A stretch of 64,000 nucleotides of DNA, taken from the NCBI GenBank assembly GCA_050293315.1, contig JBNKMS010000031.1, positions 1-64,000 on the forward strand, written 5' to 3'. The notes beneath the pieces are model-generated. The model was not told the DNA's origin, ran no database searches, and was given only the letters and a program-made list of their open reading frames with translations. The translations under genes were made by a program, and so were the position numbers. The stretch's first letter is position 1. Each line of letters begins with the position of its first letter. The DNA is from CBFDBF01 sp050293315 (GTDB lineage Bacteria > Pseudomonadota > Gammaproteobacteria > Chromatiales > Chromatiaceae). This document shows, in pieces, positions 33,730 to 41,204 of this stretch.

Positions 33730-34476
33730 ATGGCAGAGAGCAACCTGATCTCCGGACTGCATAGTGTACGCACCGCCCTGAAACATGGCGCCTCAGCGGT
33801 GGATGAGGTGTGGGTGGAGGGGCGTCGTCAGGACAGGCGGATCAAGGAGATTATCGCCCTGGCGCGAGATATCGGGGTCAGGGTCACCACCCTCTCCAGG
33901 GAGGAGATGGACAACCTGCAACCTGGGATCAACCACCAGGGCGTGGCCGCGCGGAGCAGAGTGGTGGCGGTGCAGGATGAGGGCGCGTTGAAGCAGCTGC
34001 TGGCTGAGTTGGATGGCCCGCCATTGCTACTTATTTTGGATGGGGTGCAGGACCCACACAACCTCGGCGCCTGTATGCGGAGCGCGGACGGGGCCGGGGT
34101 GCATGCGGTGATCGCCCCCAAGGACCGTTCAGTGGGTCTGACTCCAACGGCCTGCAAGGTGGCCTGTGGGGCCGCAGAGAGCGTCCCCTTTATACAGGTG
34201 ACAAACCTCTCCCGTAGCCTCCGCTGGCTGCAGAGTGATGCTGGTGTATGGCTTACCGGTACTTCCGGTGAGGCTGAGAGGAGCATCTATGAGGCCGACC
34301 TGACCGGGCCGATGGCGCTGGTCATGGGGGGTGAGGAGAAGGGGCTGCGCCGTCTGACGGTGGAGGCCTGCGATCAACTGGTTAGGATTCCTATGGCTGG
34401 GGAAGTGGAGAGCCTGAATGTATCGGTGGCGACTGCCGTATGCCTGTTTGAGGCGGTAAGACAGCGGTCGCAGTAG
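33730..34476 (+). CDS. rlmB: 23S rRNA (guanosine-2'-O-)-methyltransferase RlmB
   Basis: RlmB methylates the 2'-OH of G2251 in the peptidyl-transferase region of 23S rRNA. It has the SpoU substrate-binding domain (about residues 1-75) and the knotted SPOUT domain, with DGVQDPHNLGACMRSADGAG and the C-terminal MGGEEKGLRR and IPMAGEVESLNVSVA motifs that form the SAM-binding knot. The 248-residue length is typical. Confidence 0.95.
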   Translation: MAESNLISGLHSVRTALKHGASAVDEVWVEGRRQDRRIKEIIALARDIGVRVTTLSREEMDNLQPGINHQGVAARSRVVAVQDEGALKQLLAELDGPPLLLILDGVQDPHNLGACMRSADGAGVHAVIAPKDRSVGLTPTACKVACGAAESVPFIQVTNLSRSLRWLQSDAGVWLTGTSGEAERSIYEADLTGPMALVMGGEEKGLRRLTVEACDQLVRIPMAGEVESLNVSVATAVCLFEAVRQRSQ

Positions 34477-34581
34477 GTCAAACCAAACGCCTACTCATTA
34501 AAAGGTTGTATCTGTTCCGTAGGGTAAATAGGATATAAAGATGCAACCGTGTTTGTTAAGTAATATGGGGTGATAGAGCTT

Positions 34582-35037
34582 ATGAAGACTTGGGAGACAC
34601 TGGACGATATTCTGGATTTTGCTATAGATCAGGAGCAGGCTGCGGCGGATTTTTACACCACGCTATCGTCAACAATGAAGCATGAGTCCATGCGCGAACT
34701 CATAAAGAGCTTTGTAGAAGAGGAGATGAGGCACAAGAAAAAACTTATCGCGATAAAGGAGCGTCACCCCACAACTATCGTTAACATCCAGACAGCTCCA
34801 GATCTTAAGATCGCCGACTATATAGTGGATGTCAAACCCACAGATAATATGAGTTACGAAGATGCCCTGGTGGTGGCGATGAAGATGGAGAAGAGGGCGT
34901 TCCAGCTATATACAAATATGGCCGTAGTGGCAGAAGATGAATCTATCAGGCAGTCGCTGTTGACCCTCGCAAATGAAGAGGCAAAACACAAACTGCATTT
35001 TGAGATTGAGTACGACGACCAGATTAAAGAGAACTGA
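34582..35037 (+). CDS. Ferritin-like/rubrerythrin-type diiron protein
   Basis: The 151-residue protein is a predicted four-helix bundle. The residue pattern (E in DQEQAAADFY, EEMRH, E in MEKRAFQLY and EEAKH) provides two E-x2-H motifs and the carboxylates needed for a diiron site. It lacks the C-terminal rubredoxin domain of true rubrerythrins. Relatives reduce peroxide or store iron. The ATG at 34582 is chosen over a GTG at 34570 because it matches the usual family start. It stands alone, followed by the cytochrome c' gene about 160 bases later. Confidence 0.8.
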   Translation: MKTWETLDDILDFAIDQEQAAADFYTTLSSTMKHESMRELIKSFVEEEMRHKKKLIAIKERHPTTIVNIQTAPDLKIADYIVDVKPTDNMSYEDALVVAMKMEKRAFQLYTNMAVVAEDESIRQSLLTLANEEAKHKLHFEIEYDDQIKEN

Positions 35038-35198
35038 CTGCGCCACAAAACCGGGGGGATTGTTTCTGGTTCCACTGTTTAATCTGTGAGACGGATCGCA
35101 TCCAAGTTTATATAGTGAGTAGATAATATATCGCTTTTTGTAAATGATGTTGATTAGTATATGTTCTGTAATTTAACAAAATGGAGATAGATCAAGTT

Positions 35199-35657
35199 AT
35201 GAAGAAAATTGCTGTAGTTACTGCTGCTGTTATCGCACTGAGTGCCGCTTACGCTGTTGTGGCCAAGGAGCGTGATCCCAATGAGCGGGCGATCGGTGCG
35301 CGCAAGGCCGCGTTTACCCTTATGGTAGCCAACGTCGGCCCAATGGGCGCCATGGCTAAGGGAGATAAGCCTTTTAACCAGGAGGAGTTTGCAAAGCGTG
35401 CTGCAAACCTGGAGATGTTGTCAAATATGCCATGGGAGTTCTTTATCCCTGGATCTGATCAGGGTAAGAGTGAGGCCAAGCCTGAGGTATGGAGCGATGC
35501 AGAGGGCTTTAAGACCAAGGCCGATGAGTTCAAGCAAGAGGTGGCAAAGCTTATAGAAACCACCAATGGCGGTGATCAAGAGGCCATGTTTGCACAGTTC
35601 GGCAAGACCACTAAGAGCTGCAAGGCCTGTCATAAAGAGTACAAAGAGGAAGATTGA
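35199..35657 (+). CDS. Cytochrome c' (periplasmic)
   Basis: This periplasmic four-helix haem protein binds NO and CO. The ATG at 35199, with GGAGA upstream, gives a signal peptide ending near AVVA. The single CKACHKEYK haem site lies at the extreme C-terminus, which is diagnostic for the family. The mature protein has about 130 residues, as usual. A b-type cytochrome gene follows after a terminator-like hairpin, a common pairing in sulfur-oxidising and denitrifying proteobacteria that suggests a role in NO handling. Confidence 0.9.
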   Translation: MKKIAVVTAAVIALSAAYAVVAKERDPNERAIGARKAAFTLMVANVGPMGAMAKGDKPFNQEEFAKRAANLEMLSNMPWEFFIPGSDQGKSEAKPEVWSDAEGFKTKADEFKQEVAKLIETTNGGDQEAMFAQFGKTTKSCKACHKEYKEED

Positions 35658-35670
35658 TATAAGTTGAATA

Positions 35671-35699
35671 GGGCCGCATTAAGAGATGCGGCCCTATTT
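35671..35699 (+). terminator. Terminator after the cytochrome c' gene
   Basis: A perfect 9-base stem, GGGCCGCAT with ATGCGGCCC, encloses a 6-base loop and is followed by TATTTC. The weak T tract may allow partial read-through into the cytochrome b gene. Confidence 0.75.
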
Positions 35700-35722
35700 C
35701 ATCTAAGTCAGTACGACTCCTC

Positions 35723-36424
35723 ATGTCCCATATCTCTGCAACTGAAACTTCTACAACTCCCCAGGACAACTACCATGTCTTTGTCTGGGACATCTCTGTA
35801 CGCCTGTTTCACTGGATTTTGGTCGCTCTTATAGTCGCACTCTTCATCACTGCTGAGGTTTTGGACGACACAATAGAGCTCCATGCGATACTCGGTCGCG
35901 TTGTCATAGTTCTGGTGCTGTTCAGAGTATTGTGGGGAATTGTCGGTAGCAGCTATGCGCGTTTTGCACAATTCTTGCGTGGACCCAAGGCAGTGCTTGC
36001 GTATGCGCGATCTCTGTTGGCGCGGGAACACATGTTTATCGCGGGCCATAATCCCTTGGGTGGCTGGATGGTCGTAGTTCTATTGGCCGTAGTCCTGACA
36101 CAGGCAGTACTTGGTCTATTCGCCAACGATGATGTCCTGTTTGATGGGCCGCTGTCCTATCTAGTATCAAAGGATACCAGCGATCTGCTGACAGGATTGC
36201 ACAAAGAGCTGTTCGATATATTGCTGGTGTTGGTTGGACTGCATATTGCGGCTGTCATCTGGCATAAGCTGTTCAAGGGAGAGAATCTGTTAACACCAAT
36301 GTTCAGCGGCTCTAAAGAGTTGCCACCCGGCGTGGATGCTGAGAACGCACGCGGCGGCAGCCTGTTGCTGGCTTTAGTGCTGTTAGCTATAAGCGCGGCT
36401 GGAGTTTATTTTGTCGTAGTGTGA
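35723..36424 (+). CDS. Cytochrome b561-type membrane protein
   Basis: The 233-residue protein has four core helices plus a C-terminal hydrophobic segment. Histidines in VRLFHWILVAL, ELHAILGR, GLHKELFDILL and GLHIAAVIWHKLF are placed for two b-haems. It lies 66 bases after the cytochrome c' gene and probably transfers electrons between quinol and that periplasmic cytochrome. About 70 bases after its stop the AT-rich cassette-like region begins. Confidence 0.88.
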   Translation: MSHISATETSTTPQDNYHVFVWDISVRLFHWILVALIVALFITAEVLDDTIELHAILGRVVIVLVLFRVLWGIVGSSYARFAQFLRGPKAVLAYARSLLAREHMFIAGHNPLGGWMVVVLLAVVLTQAVLGLFANDDVLFDGPLSYLVSKDTSDLLTGLHKELFDILLVLVGLHIAAVIWHKLFKGENLLTPMFSGSKELPPGVDAENARGGSLLLALVLLAISAAGVYFVVV

Positions 36425-36493
36425 TATTGCCCATTCCTAATCAAGTGGGCTGCGCGCAGCATTGCCAGCTAGATTTTGGGAGTTGTGGAGAAC

Positions 36494-36587
36494 ATATAAT
36501 AATTCGCTCAAGTTTGCTCCGGGCCTTTGCTCTACGCGGGACCTCGGCTTCACCTTGGTCCCTTACCGTAAACATTAGGCATATATG
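36494..36587 (+). other. attC-like site 1 (degenerate)
   Basis: The left half (ATAATAATTCG, then TCAAGTTTGCTCCGGGCCT) matches the left half of the site at 36984 in 26 of 31 positions. A GGGACC/GGTCCC stem (36538-36562) and a near-complementary GTTTGC/GTAAAC pair lie inside. The right end GGC-ATATATG replaces the consensus GTTRRRY and overlaps the next start codon, so the site is probably inactive or diverged. Confidence 0.45.
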
Positions 36588-36989
36588 ACAAAGGAACAAA
36601 AAAGCTTAATTCGCTATTGGATTTTTGGCGGCAGTATTTTGCTTATAGCTATATGCACTACGCTCCTTGACGTGGAATATCAACAAGTAGCAGTAATTTG
36701 TGTTTCTGCTTTGTTTGGGTTGGTGTCACTGTTTCAAGACTTCTCCTATTACGAAGGGTATGGAAGTGGTAGAAAAATGATTGGTGAATTTATTGAATCA
36801 CATCCCAAGCTTAAAATATATCTAGTAGCTTATTGTGTGGTGGTTTTGCCATTCTTAATATATAAAATGCAAAACAGTAGTAATTATTCAGGGTTATTGT
36901 ATTTTTTAAGTCTTTGCGGCCTGCTTGGGCCGATTATTTATTTCTCAGAATTGGAGCGTTTTAAGTCAATGGGTGATATCAATGCCTAA
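36585..36989 (+). CDS. Hypothetical four-helix membrane protein, cassette-like
   Basis: The 134-residue protein has about four hydrophobic segments and no motif that I recognise. Its base composition is clearly more AT-rich than the flanking housekeeping genes. The start codon lies in the right end of one attC-like site, and the stop TAA lies in the left end of the next. This tight packing is what a mobile gene cassette looks like. The function is unknown. Confidence 0.6.
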   Translation: MTKEQKSLIRYWIFGGSILLIAICTTLLDVEYQQVAVICVSALFGLVSLFQDFSYYEGYGSGRKMIGEFIESHPKLKIYLVAYCVVVLPFLIYKMQNSSNYSGLLYFLSLCGLLGPIIYFSELERFKSMGDINA

Positions 36990-37078
36990 TAATTCGGTTA
37001 AGTTCACTCCGGGCCTACGGCTTTGCGCAGGATATTGGATTTGCCTAGGCCGCTTGCGGTGAACGCTTGGCGTTAAAT
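36984..37078 (+). other. attC-like recombination site 2
   Basis: The 95-base site starts GCCTAAT (the RYYYAAC box with one change) and ends GTTAAAT, an exact match to GTTRRRY, preceded by GGC. Internal complementary pairs are GTTCAC (37002-37007) with GTGAAC (37059-37064) and GGCCTA (37012-37017) with TAGGCC (37046-37051). This is the imperfect hairpin expected of an attC site. The left box includes the stop codon of the preceding gene. Confidence 0.65.
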
Positions 37079-37091
37079 TAGGAATTGACAC

Positions 37092-37484
37092 ATGAGGTTG
37101 ACGATAGCGGATTTTTATACTTTTTCAGGCAGAATCGGGCGTCTGAAATTTATTTCTGGAATAGCTGTTATTTTAATGCTCTCTATCACATTTTATTGTA
37201 TGGGTAAGTATTTAGAGCTATTTAACCTTGCCACTGATAGTGGTCTTATATTAATGGCATTACCAACACTGTTTTTTATTATCGCCGTTATCCCTTTTAT
37301 TGTCAGGAGGCTGCATGACCTAAATACACATGGAGGCTGGGTATCAACATTTATAGTCTGTCTTACATTTCTAAATACCAATATATGGGCTGCTGTTTAT
37401 GTAGGATTGGGTTTGGTAATATTATTTGCAAAAAGTGGTAACCCAGAAGAAAACGAATGGGGAGTGCCTAACAATGCAAATTAA
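37092..37484 (+). CDS. DUF805-family membrane protein, cassette-like
   Basis: The 130-residue protein starts with the FYTFSGRIGRLKFISG signature of the DUF805 family. It has about four transmembrane helices, and the family's RRLHDLNTHGGW motif follows the second. Function is unknown; DUF805 genes are frequent passengers in integron arrays and genomic islands. It begins 13 bases after attC-like site 2 and is AT-rich. The 43 bases between this gene and the next may be a worn attC remnant (TTAACC-TTCGTT). Confidence 0.8.
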   Translation: MRLTIADFYTFSGRIGRLKFISGIAVILMLSITFYCMGKYLELFNLATDSGLILMALPTLFFIIAVIPFIVRRLHDLNTHGGWVSTFIVCLTFLNTNIWAAVYVGLGLVILFAKSGNPEENEWGVPNNAN

Positions 37485-37527
37485 CCTTCGTTATGTTTAA
37501 TAATGCTGTTACTGGATAAGATTAGCG

Positions 37528-37914
37528 ATGATAAATAATCCAAAAGATATTCTTAAACAATGGATGAATGCAGTAAATGCAGGAGATATTGATGGGATTC
37601 TGGATCTCTATGACAACAACGCAGTCCTAATTCCGACATTCTCAAACAAATCACTGAATGATCCCATCAAAATCAGGGATTACTTTGAAAGGCTAGGAGG
37701 CTATAAAGAGCTTAGTATTGCGCTACATGAGAAGACACTGTCTATTCAGCAGATTGATGATGCTATATTGGCATTAAGCGGCATTTACTGCTGGCGTTTA
37801 ATAGTGGAGGATGAGTTGTTGAGCTTTGAGGCAAGATTTAGTTTTCTGGTTAATTTATCATTAGACAAACCAATTATTCATCATCACTCTTCGCAGATTC
37901 CAAGAATGCTTTAA
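37528..37914 (+). CDS. SnoaL/NTF2-like protein, cassette-like
   Basis: This small cytoplasmic protein of 128 residues has the NTF2/SnoaL-like cone fold pattern: WMNAVNAGDIDGILDLYDNNAVLIPTFSN, then DYFERL, and a C-terminal beta region. Members include ketosteroid isomerases and many proteins of unknown function, so no reaction is proposed. It has no signal peptide and no cysteine cluster. Composition is AT-rich like its neighbours, and its stop falls at the left edge of the next attC-like site. Confidence 0.7.
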   Translation: MINNPKDILKQWMNAVNAGDIDGILDLYDNNAVLIPTFSNKSLNDPIKIRDYFERLGGYKELSIALHEKTLSIQQIDDAILALSGIYCWRLIVEDELLSFEARFSFLVNLSLDKPIIHHHSSQIPRML

Positions 37915-37972
37915 TCGCATATTGGAGAGTAAATATTGGCATAATGGCGGGCGTAATATTTAGGCGTTAGAT
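37908..37972 (+). other. attC-like recombination site 3 (short)
   Basis: The left box GCTTTAATCGC pairs imperfectly with the right box GCGTTAGAT, which contains GTTAGAT, an exact GTTRRRY match. Inside is a perfect inverted repeat, TAAATATT (37930-37937) with AATATTTA (37955-37962). The spacers are asymmetric, so this is a weaker candidate than site 2. The next start codon overlaps the right box. Confidence 0.5.
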
Positions 37973-38543
37973 GACTGAAATAGATGGTATGGACATACAG
38001 CTTAAAGACGCAGAACTGGCAGATATAGATGACGTTCTAAGGCTTCACTATAGATATCAGATTGACTCTATAGCAGAAGAAGATATGGCAGATGGTTTTG
38101 TGACAACGCCATTCACTACAGAGCAGATGGCAGGCCTGATTAATCAAGAAAATGGCCTGTTTATTGCGAAAAAAGATGGGGTTGTTATAGCTTACGTAAT
38201 GGCAGCGTCATGGGGATTTTGGTCCGCATGGCCGATGTTTGCATTCATGATTAAAGAGCTACCTAAATTAACATATCATGGTCATAAATTGAGTATTGAA
38301 AATTCATACCAGTACGGTCCAATATGCATCGACAAAAGTGTCAGAGGGAGCGGTGTTTTAGAGATGATCTTTGAGTTCGCAAGGCGCAGAATGTCAGAAC
38401 GCTTCCCTATCTTGGTCACTTTTGTCAATAAAACCAATGAGAGATCATATCAGGCGCATAAGAGAAAACTGGGTCTCGATGTGATCCATGAATTCGAGTT
38501 CAATGGCAATAACTATTATGAGATGGCCTGTCTAACAGAATGA
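37971..38543 (+). CDS. GNAT-family acetyltransferase, cassette-like
   Basis: The 190-residue protein has the GNAT outline: MDIQLKDAELADIDDVLRLH at the N-terminus, GLFIAKKDGVVIAYVMAASWG for the central strands, and GPICIDKSVRGSGVLEMIFEFARRRM for the acetyl-CoA-binding region, although the pyrophosphate loop is degenerate. The FVNKTNERSYQAHKRKLGLDVI stretch is the usual C-terminal GNAT pattern. The substrate is unknown. GNAT genes are common cassette cargo. Near its stop is GTCTAAC (38530-38536), an exact RYYYAAC box, and a TGTTACGTAACA palindrome follows at 38561-38572. Confidence 0.75.
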   Translation: MTEIDGMDIQLKDAELADIDDVLRLHYRYQIDSIAEEDMADGFVTTPFTTEQMAGLINQENGLFIAKKDGVVIAYVMAASWGFWSAWPMFAFMIKELPKLTYHGHKLSIENSYQYGPICIDKSVRGSGVLEMIFEFARRRMSERFPILVTFVNKTNERSYQAHKRKLGLDVIHEFEFNGNNYYEMACLTE

Positions 38544-38573
38544 TATTTTATATAATCACTTGTTACGTAACAC

Positions 38574-39275
38574 ATGCCTGAGGAGATAAACGAAAATAAG
38601 ATAGTCATCTTAACTGGCGCCGGGGTCAGTGCAGAGAGCGGCCTGCAGACATTCAGAGACTCTAATGGCCTATGGAATAATTACTCATTCTTAGAGCTTG
38701 CCACGCCGGAAGCTTGGCGTGAGCATCCGCAGGTTGTTCTGGAATTCTACAATGAGCGGCGTAGGCGAGCGCTTGAGGCCCAGCCAAACATGGCGCACTT
38801 GGCCATAGTCGAACTGGAGAGACAGTATGAGGTCATCGTTGTAACACAAAATGTGGATGATCTGCATGAAAGGGCAGGATCGACAAATGTAATACATCTC
38901 CATGGAGAGCTGGTTAAGGCACGTAGTACCATAGATGAAGACCTGGTTTACGATATTGGTGATAAGGACATTAATCTTGGAGATAGATGCGAAAAAGGGA
39001 GTCAACTAAGGCCCCACATCGTCTGGTTTGGCGAGGCAGTACACAATTACGCCGTCTCAGTGAACCATATTCAGACAGCTGGAAAGATTCTGGTAATCGG
39101 CACATCCCTGACTGTTTATCCAGCCGCTGGCCTGCTGCATGATGCTGGGCAGCAAGCAGAGAAGGTGATCGTAAGCCTGGATATTGAGCAGAAACCATCC
39201 GGGTTTAAATTTATTAGAGGTGCTGCGGCAGAGGTTGTTCCGACCATAGTCAATACATGGTTAGATGATTGCTAA
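38574..39275 (+). CDS. Sirtuin-type NAD-dependent deacylase (CobB-like)
   Basis: Sirtuins remove acyl groups from lysine using NAD+. The Rossmann motif TGAGVSAESGLQTFRD lies near residue 15, TQNVDDLHERAG and HLHGEL carry the catalytic Asn/Asp/His, and LRPHIVWFGE and IGTSLTVYPAAG follow. The segment that normally holds four zinc cysteines has only one Cys (GDRCEKGSQ). It therefore belongs to a zinc-less branch or has lost structural zinc binding. It lies directly after the attC-like run and could be its last member. The composition is intermediate. Confidence 0.85.
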   Translation: MPEEINENKIVILTGAGVSAESGLQTFRDSNGLWNNYSFLELATPEAWREHPQVVLEFYNERRRRALEAQPNMAHLAIVELERQYEVIVVTQNVDDLHERAGSTNVIHLHGELVKARSTIDEDLVYDIGDKDINLGDRCEKGSQLRPHIVWFGEAVHNYAVSVNHIQTAGKILVIGTSLTVYPAAGLLHDAGQQAEKVIVSLDIEQKPSGFKFIRGAAAEVVPTIVNTWLDDC

Positions 39276-39278
39276 CCG

Positions 39279-39366
39279 GCCACTCAATTCATGCTTGCAT
39301 CTTAATATCGCAGATATACCTTTAAGAGGTGACACGGTTCTCAAGCCGATGAATTGATGGTGTGGC
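39279..39366. repeat. Long bulged inverted repeat after the sirtuin gene
   Basis: GCCAC/GTGGC, TCAATTCAT/ATGAATTGA and GCTTG/CAAGC pair in nested order, with small bulges only on the right arm and a loop of about 44 bases. There is no T tract. The bulged, extra-base geometry resembles an attC stem, but no GTTRRRY box is present at the right end. Confidence 0.5.
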
Positions 39367-39402
39367 TGGTGATTGACAACACCCATGGTAGTGCTTACTC
39401 TG

Positions 39403-39432
39403 GTGCTACATCTCAGGGTTGAGATGTAGCAC
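39403..39432 (+). promoter_or_regulatory. Perfect 13-base hairpin in the leader of the ComEA-like gene
   Basis: GTGCTACATCTCA pairs perfectly with TGAGATGTAGCAC around a GGGT loop. It ends 55 bases before the start codon and has no following T run, so it looks like a leader structure or operator rather than a terminator. Confidence 0.5.
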
Positions 39433-39487
39433 GTCCTTCAGGATTGAGGGGCGTATGTTAAGGAAAATTACTCAAGGAGAATGAGAT

Positions 39488-39778
39488 ATGTCACATCTAA
39501 CACGGATGGTTGTCGCGCTGTTCCTTCTACTCGCTTCGAGCTTCACATTCGCGGAACCTATCGATATAAATACCGCAGATGCCACTACCCTGGCTGCCGG
39601 GCTAAAGGGTATCGGTCCATCCAAGGCCAATGCAATTGTCGCCTACCGTAATGAGCACGGCAGGTTTATTACAGTTGATGATCTGGTAGCGGTGGATGGT
39701 ATTGGTGAGAAGACGGTTGAGACCAATCGAGCCAATATGAGTGTTGGTACGACAACTACTGACGAGAAGGAAAAGTAG
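39488..39778 (+). CDS. Secreted ComEA-like helix-hairpin-helix protein
   Basis: This 96-residue protein has a signal peptide (about residues 1-22) and a double helix-hairpin-helix domain: DINTADATTLAAGLKGIGPSKANAIVAYR and VDDLVAVDGIGEKTVE. Such small periplasmic ComEA proteins bind double-stranded DNA during natural uptake. The C-terminal tail is Thr-rich and charged. The ATG at 39488 is preceded by CAAGGAGA. It is not next to other competence genes, so its role in DNA uptake is inferred from the domain only. Confidence 0.88.
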   Translation: MSHLTRMVVALFLLLASSFTFAEPIDINTADATTLAAGLKGIGPSKANAIVAYRNEHGRFITVDDLVAVDGIGEKTVETNRANMSVGTTTTDEKEK

Positions 39779-39815
39779 GTAAATAGTAGCGGGTGCCGTT
39801 CGGCACCCGCGTACA

Positions 39816-40517
39816 TCACTGTTTGGAGCGAATTACTTTCTGCTGCGGTGAGAGGTTGATCTCGTCTATGACCGCGCCCGGGCGGGCCGTCAGCATCAGC
39901 CAGACCGCTGCGGCCACATCTTCCGGTTGCAGATGATCGCTCTCTGCCTCGCCCGGTTGGAAATCGAGGTTGGTGAAAAACTCCGTCTGCACCATGCCTG
40001 GATTGATAATCCCGACCTGTACCCCGGAGCCGGCACACTCCTTACGCAGTGACTGGGCCAGACCACGCAGGGCAAATTTGGTAGCAGAGTAGACCGCCCC
40101 ACGTCCGCCACCGGAGAGTGCCGCCTCTGATCCCATGAATATGATGTTTCCCCTGCCACCGCTCTTTAGCGTTGGTAGAAACTCGCGGGCGAGCAGTATC
40201 TGGCTCGTGAGGTTGGTATCGATCAGCTCTCTTATCTGTTGCGGGGAGAACTCCTCCAGCGAACCGAAGCGGCCATAGCCGGCATTGCAGATGATGCCAT
40301 CTACCTCAGGATGTTCACGCCGTAGCTCTTTCAGCTGTTGCGGCAGGCGATCGAGTTGGGACAGGTCGATGGTTACCGGGGTGAATTGCTTACTACGACT
40401 CTCTTGCGGGCTGCGGCTGATCCCAATGACAGCACACCCCTCTGTAAGTAGCTTGTCGGTTATCGCCTTGCCGATGCCACGGCTTGCTCCGGTAACGATA
40501 ATGCTCCTTCTTTCCAT
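39816..40517 (-). CDS. Short-chain dehydrogenase/reductase
   Basis: This is a classical SDR of 233 residues. The NAD(P)-binding motif TGASRGIGKA lies near residue 8, NAGYG near 80, and the catalytic Ser is followed by YSATKFAL (Tyr-x3-Lys). The start is the ATG at 40517, two bases after the nucleosidase-like stop and preceded by AGGAGAG; a longer reading frame that includes sequence overlapping that gene was rejected. The substrate is not predictable. It is co-transcribed with the nucleosidase-like gene. Confidence 0.9.
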   Translation of the reverse strand: MERRSIIVTGASRGIGKAITDKLLTEGCAVIGISRSPQESRSKQFTPVTIDLSQLDRLPQQLKELRREHPEVDGIICNAGYGRFGSLEEFSPQQIRELIDTNLTSQILLAREFLPTLKSGGRGNIIFMGSEAALSGGGRGAVYSATKFALRGLAQSLRKECAGSGVQVGIINPGMVQTEFFTNLDFQPGEAESDHLQPEDVAAAVWLMLTARPGAVIDEINLSPQQKVIRSKQ

Positions 40518-40519
40518 CT

Positions 40520-41116
40520 CTACTCTCCTGCTTTGATCTGTTGCAGCAGCAGTTGCAGCTGCTGCAGACACCCCTCAATCAGGCTGGATACCATCTTACC
40601 GTTGATCTTACTGGCCTGGTTCTGTCGGTTATCAGATATGATCTTGAGGCAATAGAACCGCTCCGGGTCGATGATATCACTACCTGGTTGTAGTAGGGCG
40701 GCCGCCTCCATATCGATTACACCATCATGGCGATAGTTGAGATCCGGCTCCTGCAGGGTTATGACGCGCCCTGTTGTACATGGTGGGGTGGGAGGCATGG
40801 CCGGTTGCCATACCGTTCCACTGGCTGCATCCTCAATGCGCTCCGCAAGAATTGCCTCACCAACATCCATGGATGCATGGCCGGCGATGCCGACATTTAT
40901 CCAGATTGGTTTCACCCCAGGATCCAGCTTGGATGCCATCCAGACCGCTGCGTTGCTGGCGGCCTTTCTACCACAGCCGCTGATTACCAGGGCCATTCGG
41001 CCCTGTCGATACAGCGGGAGCTCGCTGCAGCGGTTGTCCCGCTGTAGCCCAAAATGGCGGTTAATCGGCCTGGCCTCGGCCGGCAGGGCCACAATAAAGA
41101 TGGTATCTATTTCCAC
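40520..41116 (-). CDS. Nucleoside phosphorylase-like protein (MTA/SAH nucleosidase family)
   Basis: The 198-residue protein shows VALPAEARPI at the N-terminus, INVGIAGH in the middle and DMEAAAL near residue 135. The last is the purine/ribose-binding Glu-Met-Glu-like motif of the phosphorylase superfamily. It is shorter than true MTA/SAH nucleosidases (about 230) and may accept another nucleoside or isoprenoid-linked substrate. It is upstream of, and translationally linked to, the SDR gene. It diverges from adk with about 90 bases between them. Confidence 0.7.
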   Translation of the reverse strand: MEIDTIFIVALPAEARPINRHFGLQRDNRCSELPLYRQGRMALVISGCGRKAASNAAVWMASKLDPGVKPIWINVGIAGHASMDVGEAILAERIEDAASGTVWQPAMPPTPPCTTGRVITLQEPDLNYRHDGVIDMEAAALLQPGSDIIDPERFYCLKIISDNRQNQASKINGKMVSSLIEGCLQQLQLLLQQIKAGE

Positions 41117-41204
41117 TTTTAATAAATATCGGGGGTGACCTGTTTGAAGTTGTCTCTGTTGCTGTGGCAGACTCTCTGCTTACATCCAATAAGGAGATAC
41201 TACT

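Noticed and set aside
37485..37527. A complete attC site between the DUF805 and NTF2-like genes
   Set aside because: A TTAACC-TTCGTT left-end resemblance exists, but no GTTRRRY right box or clear stem; at most a remnant.
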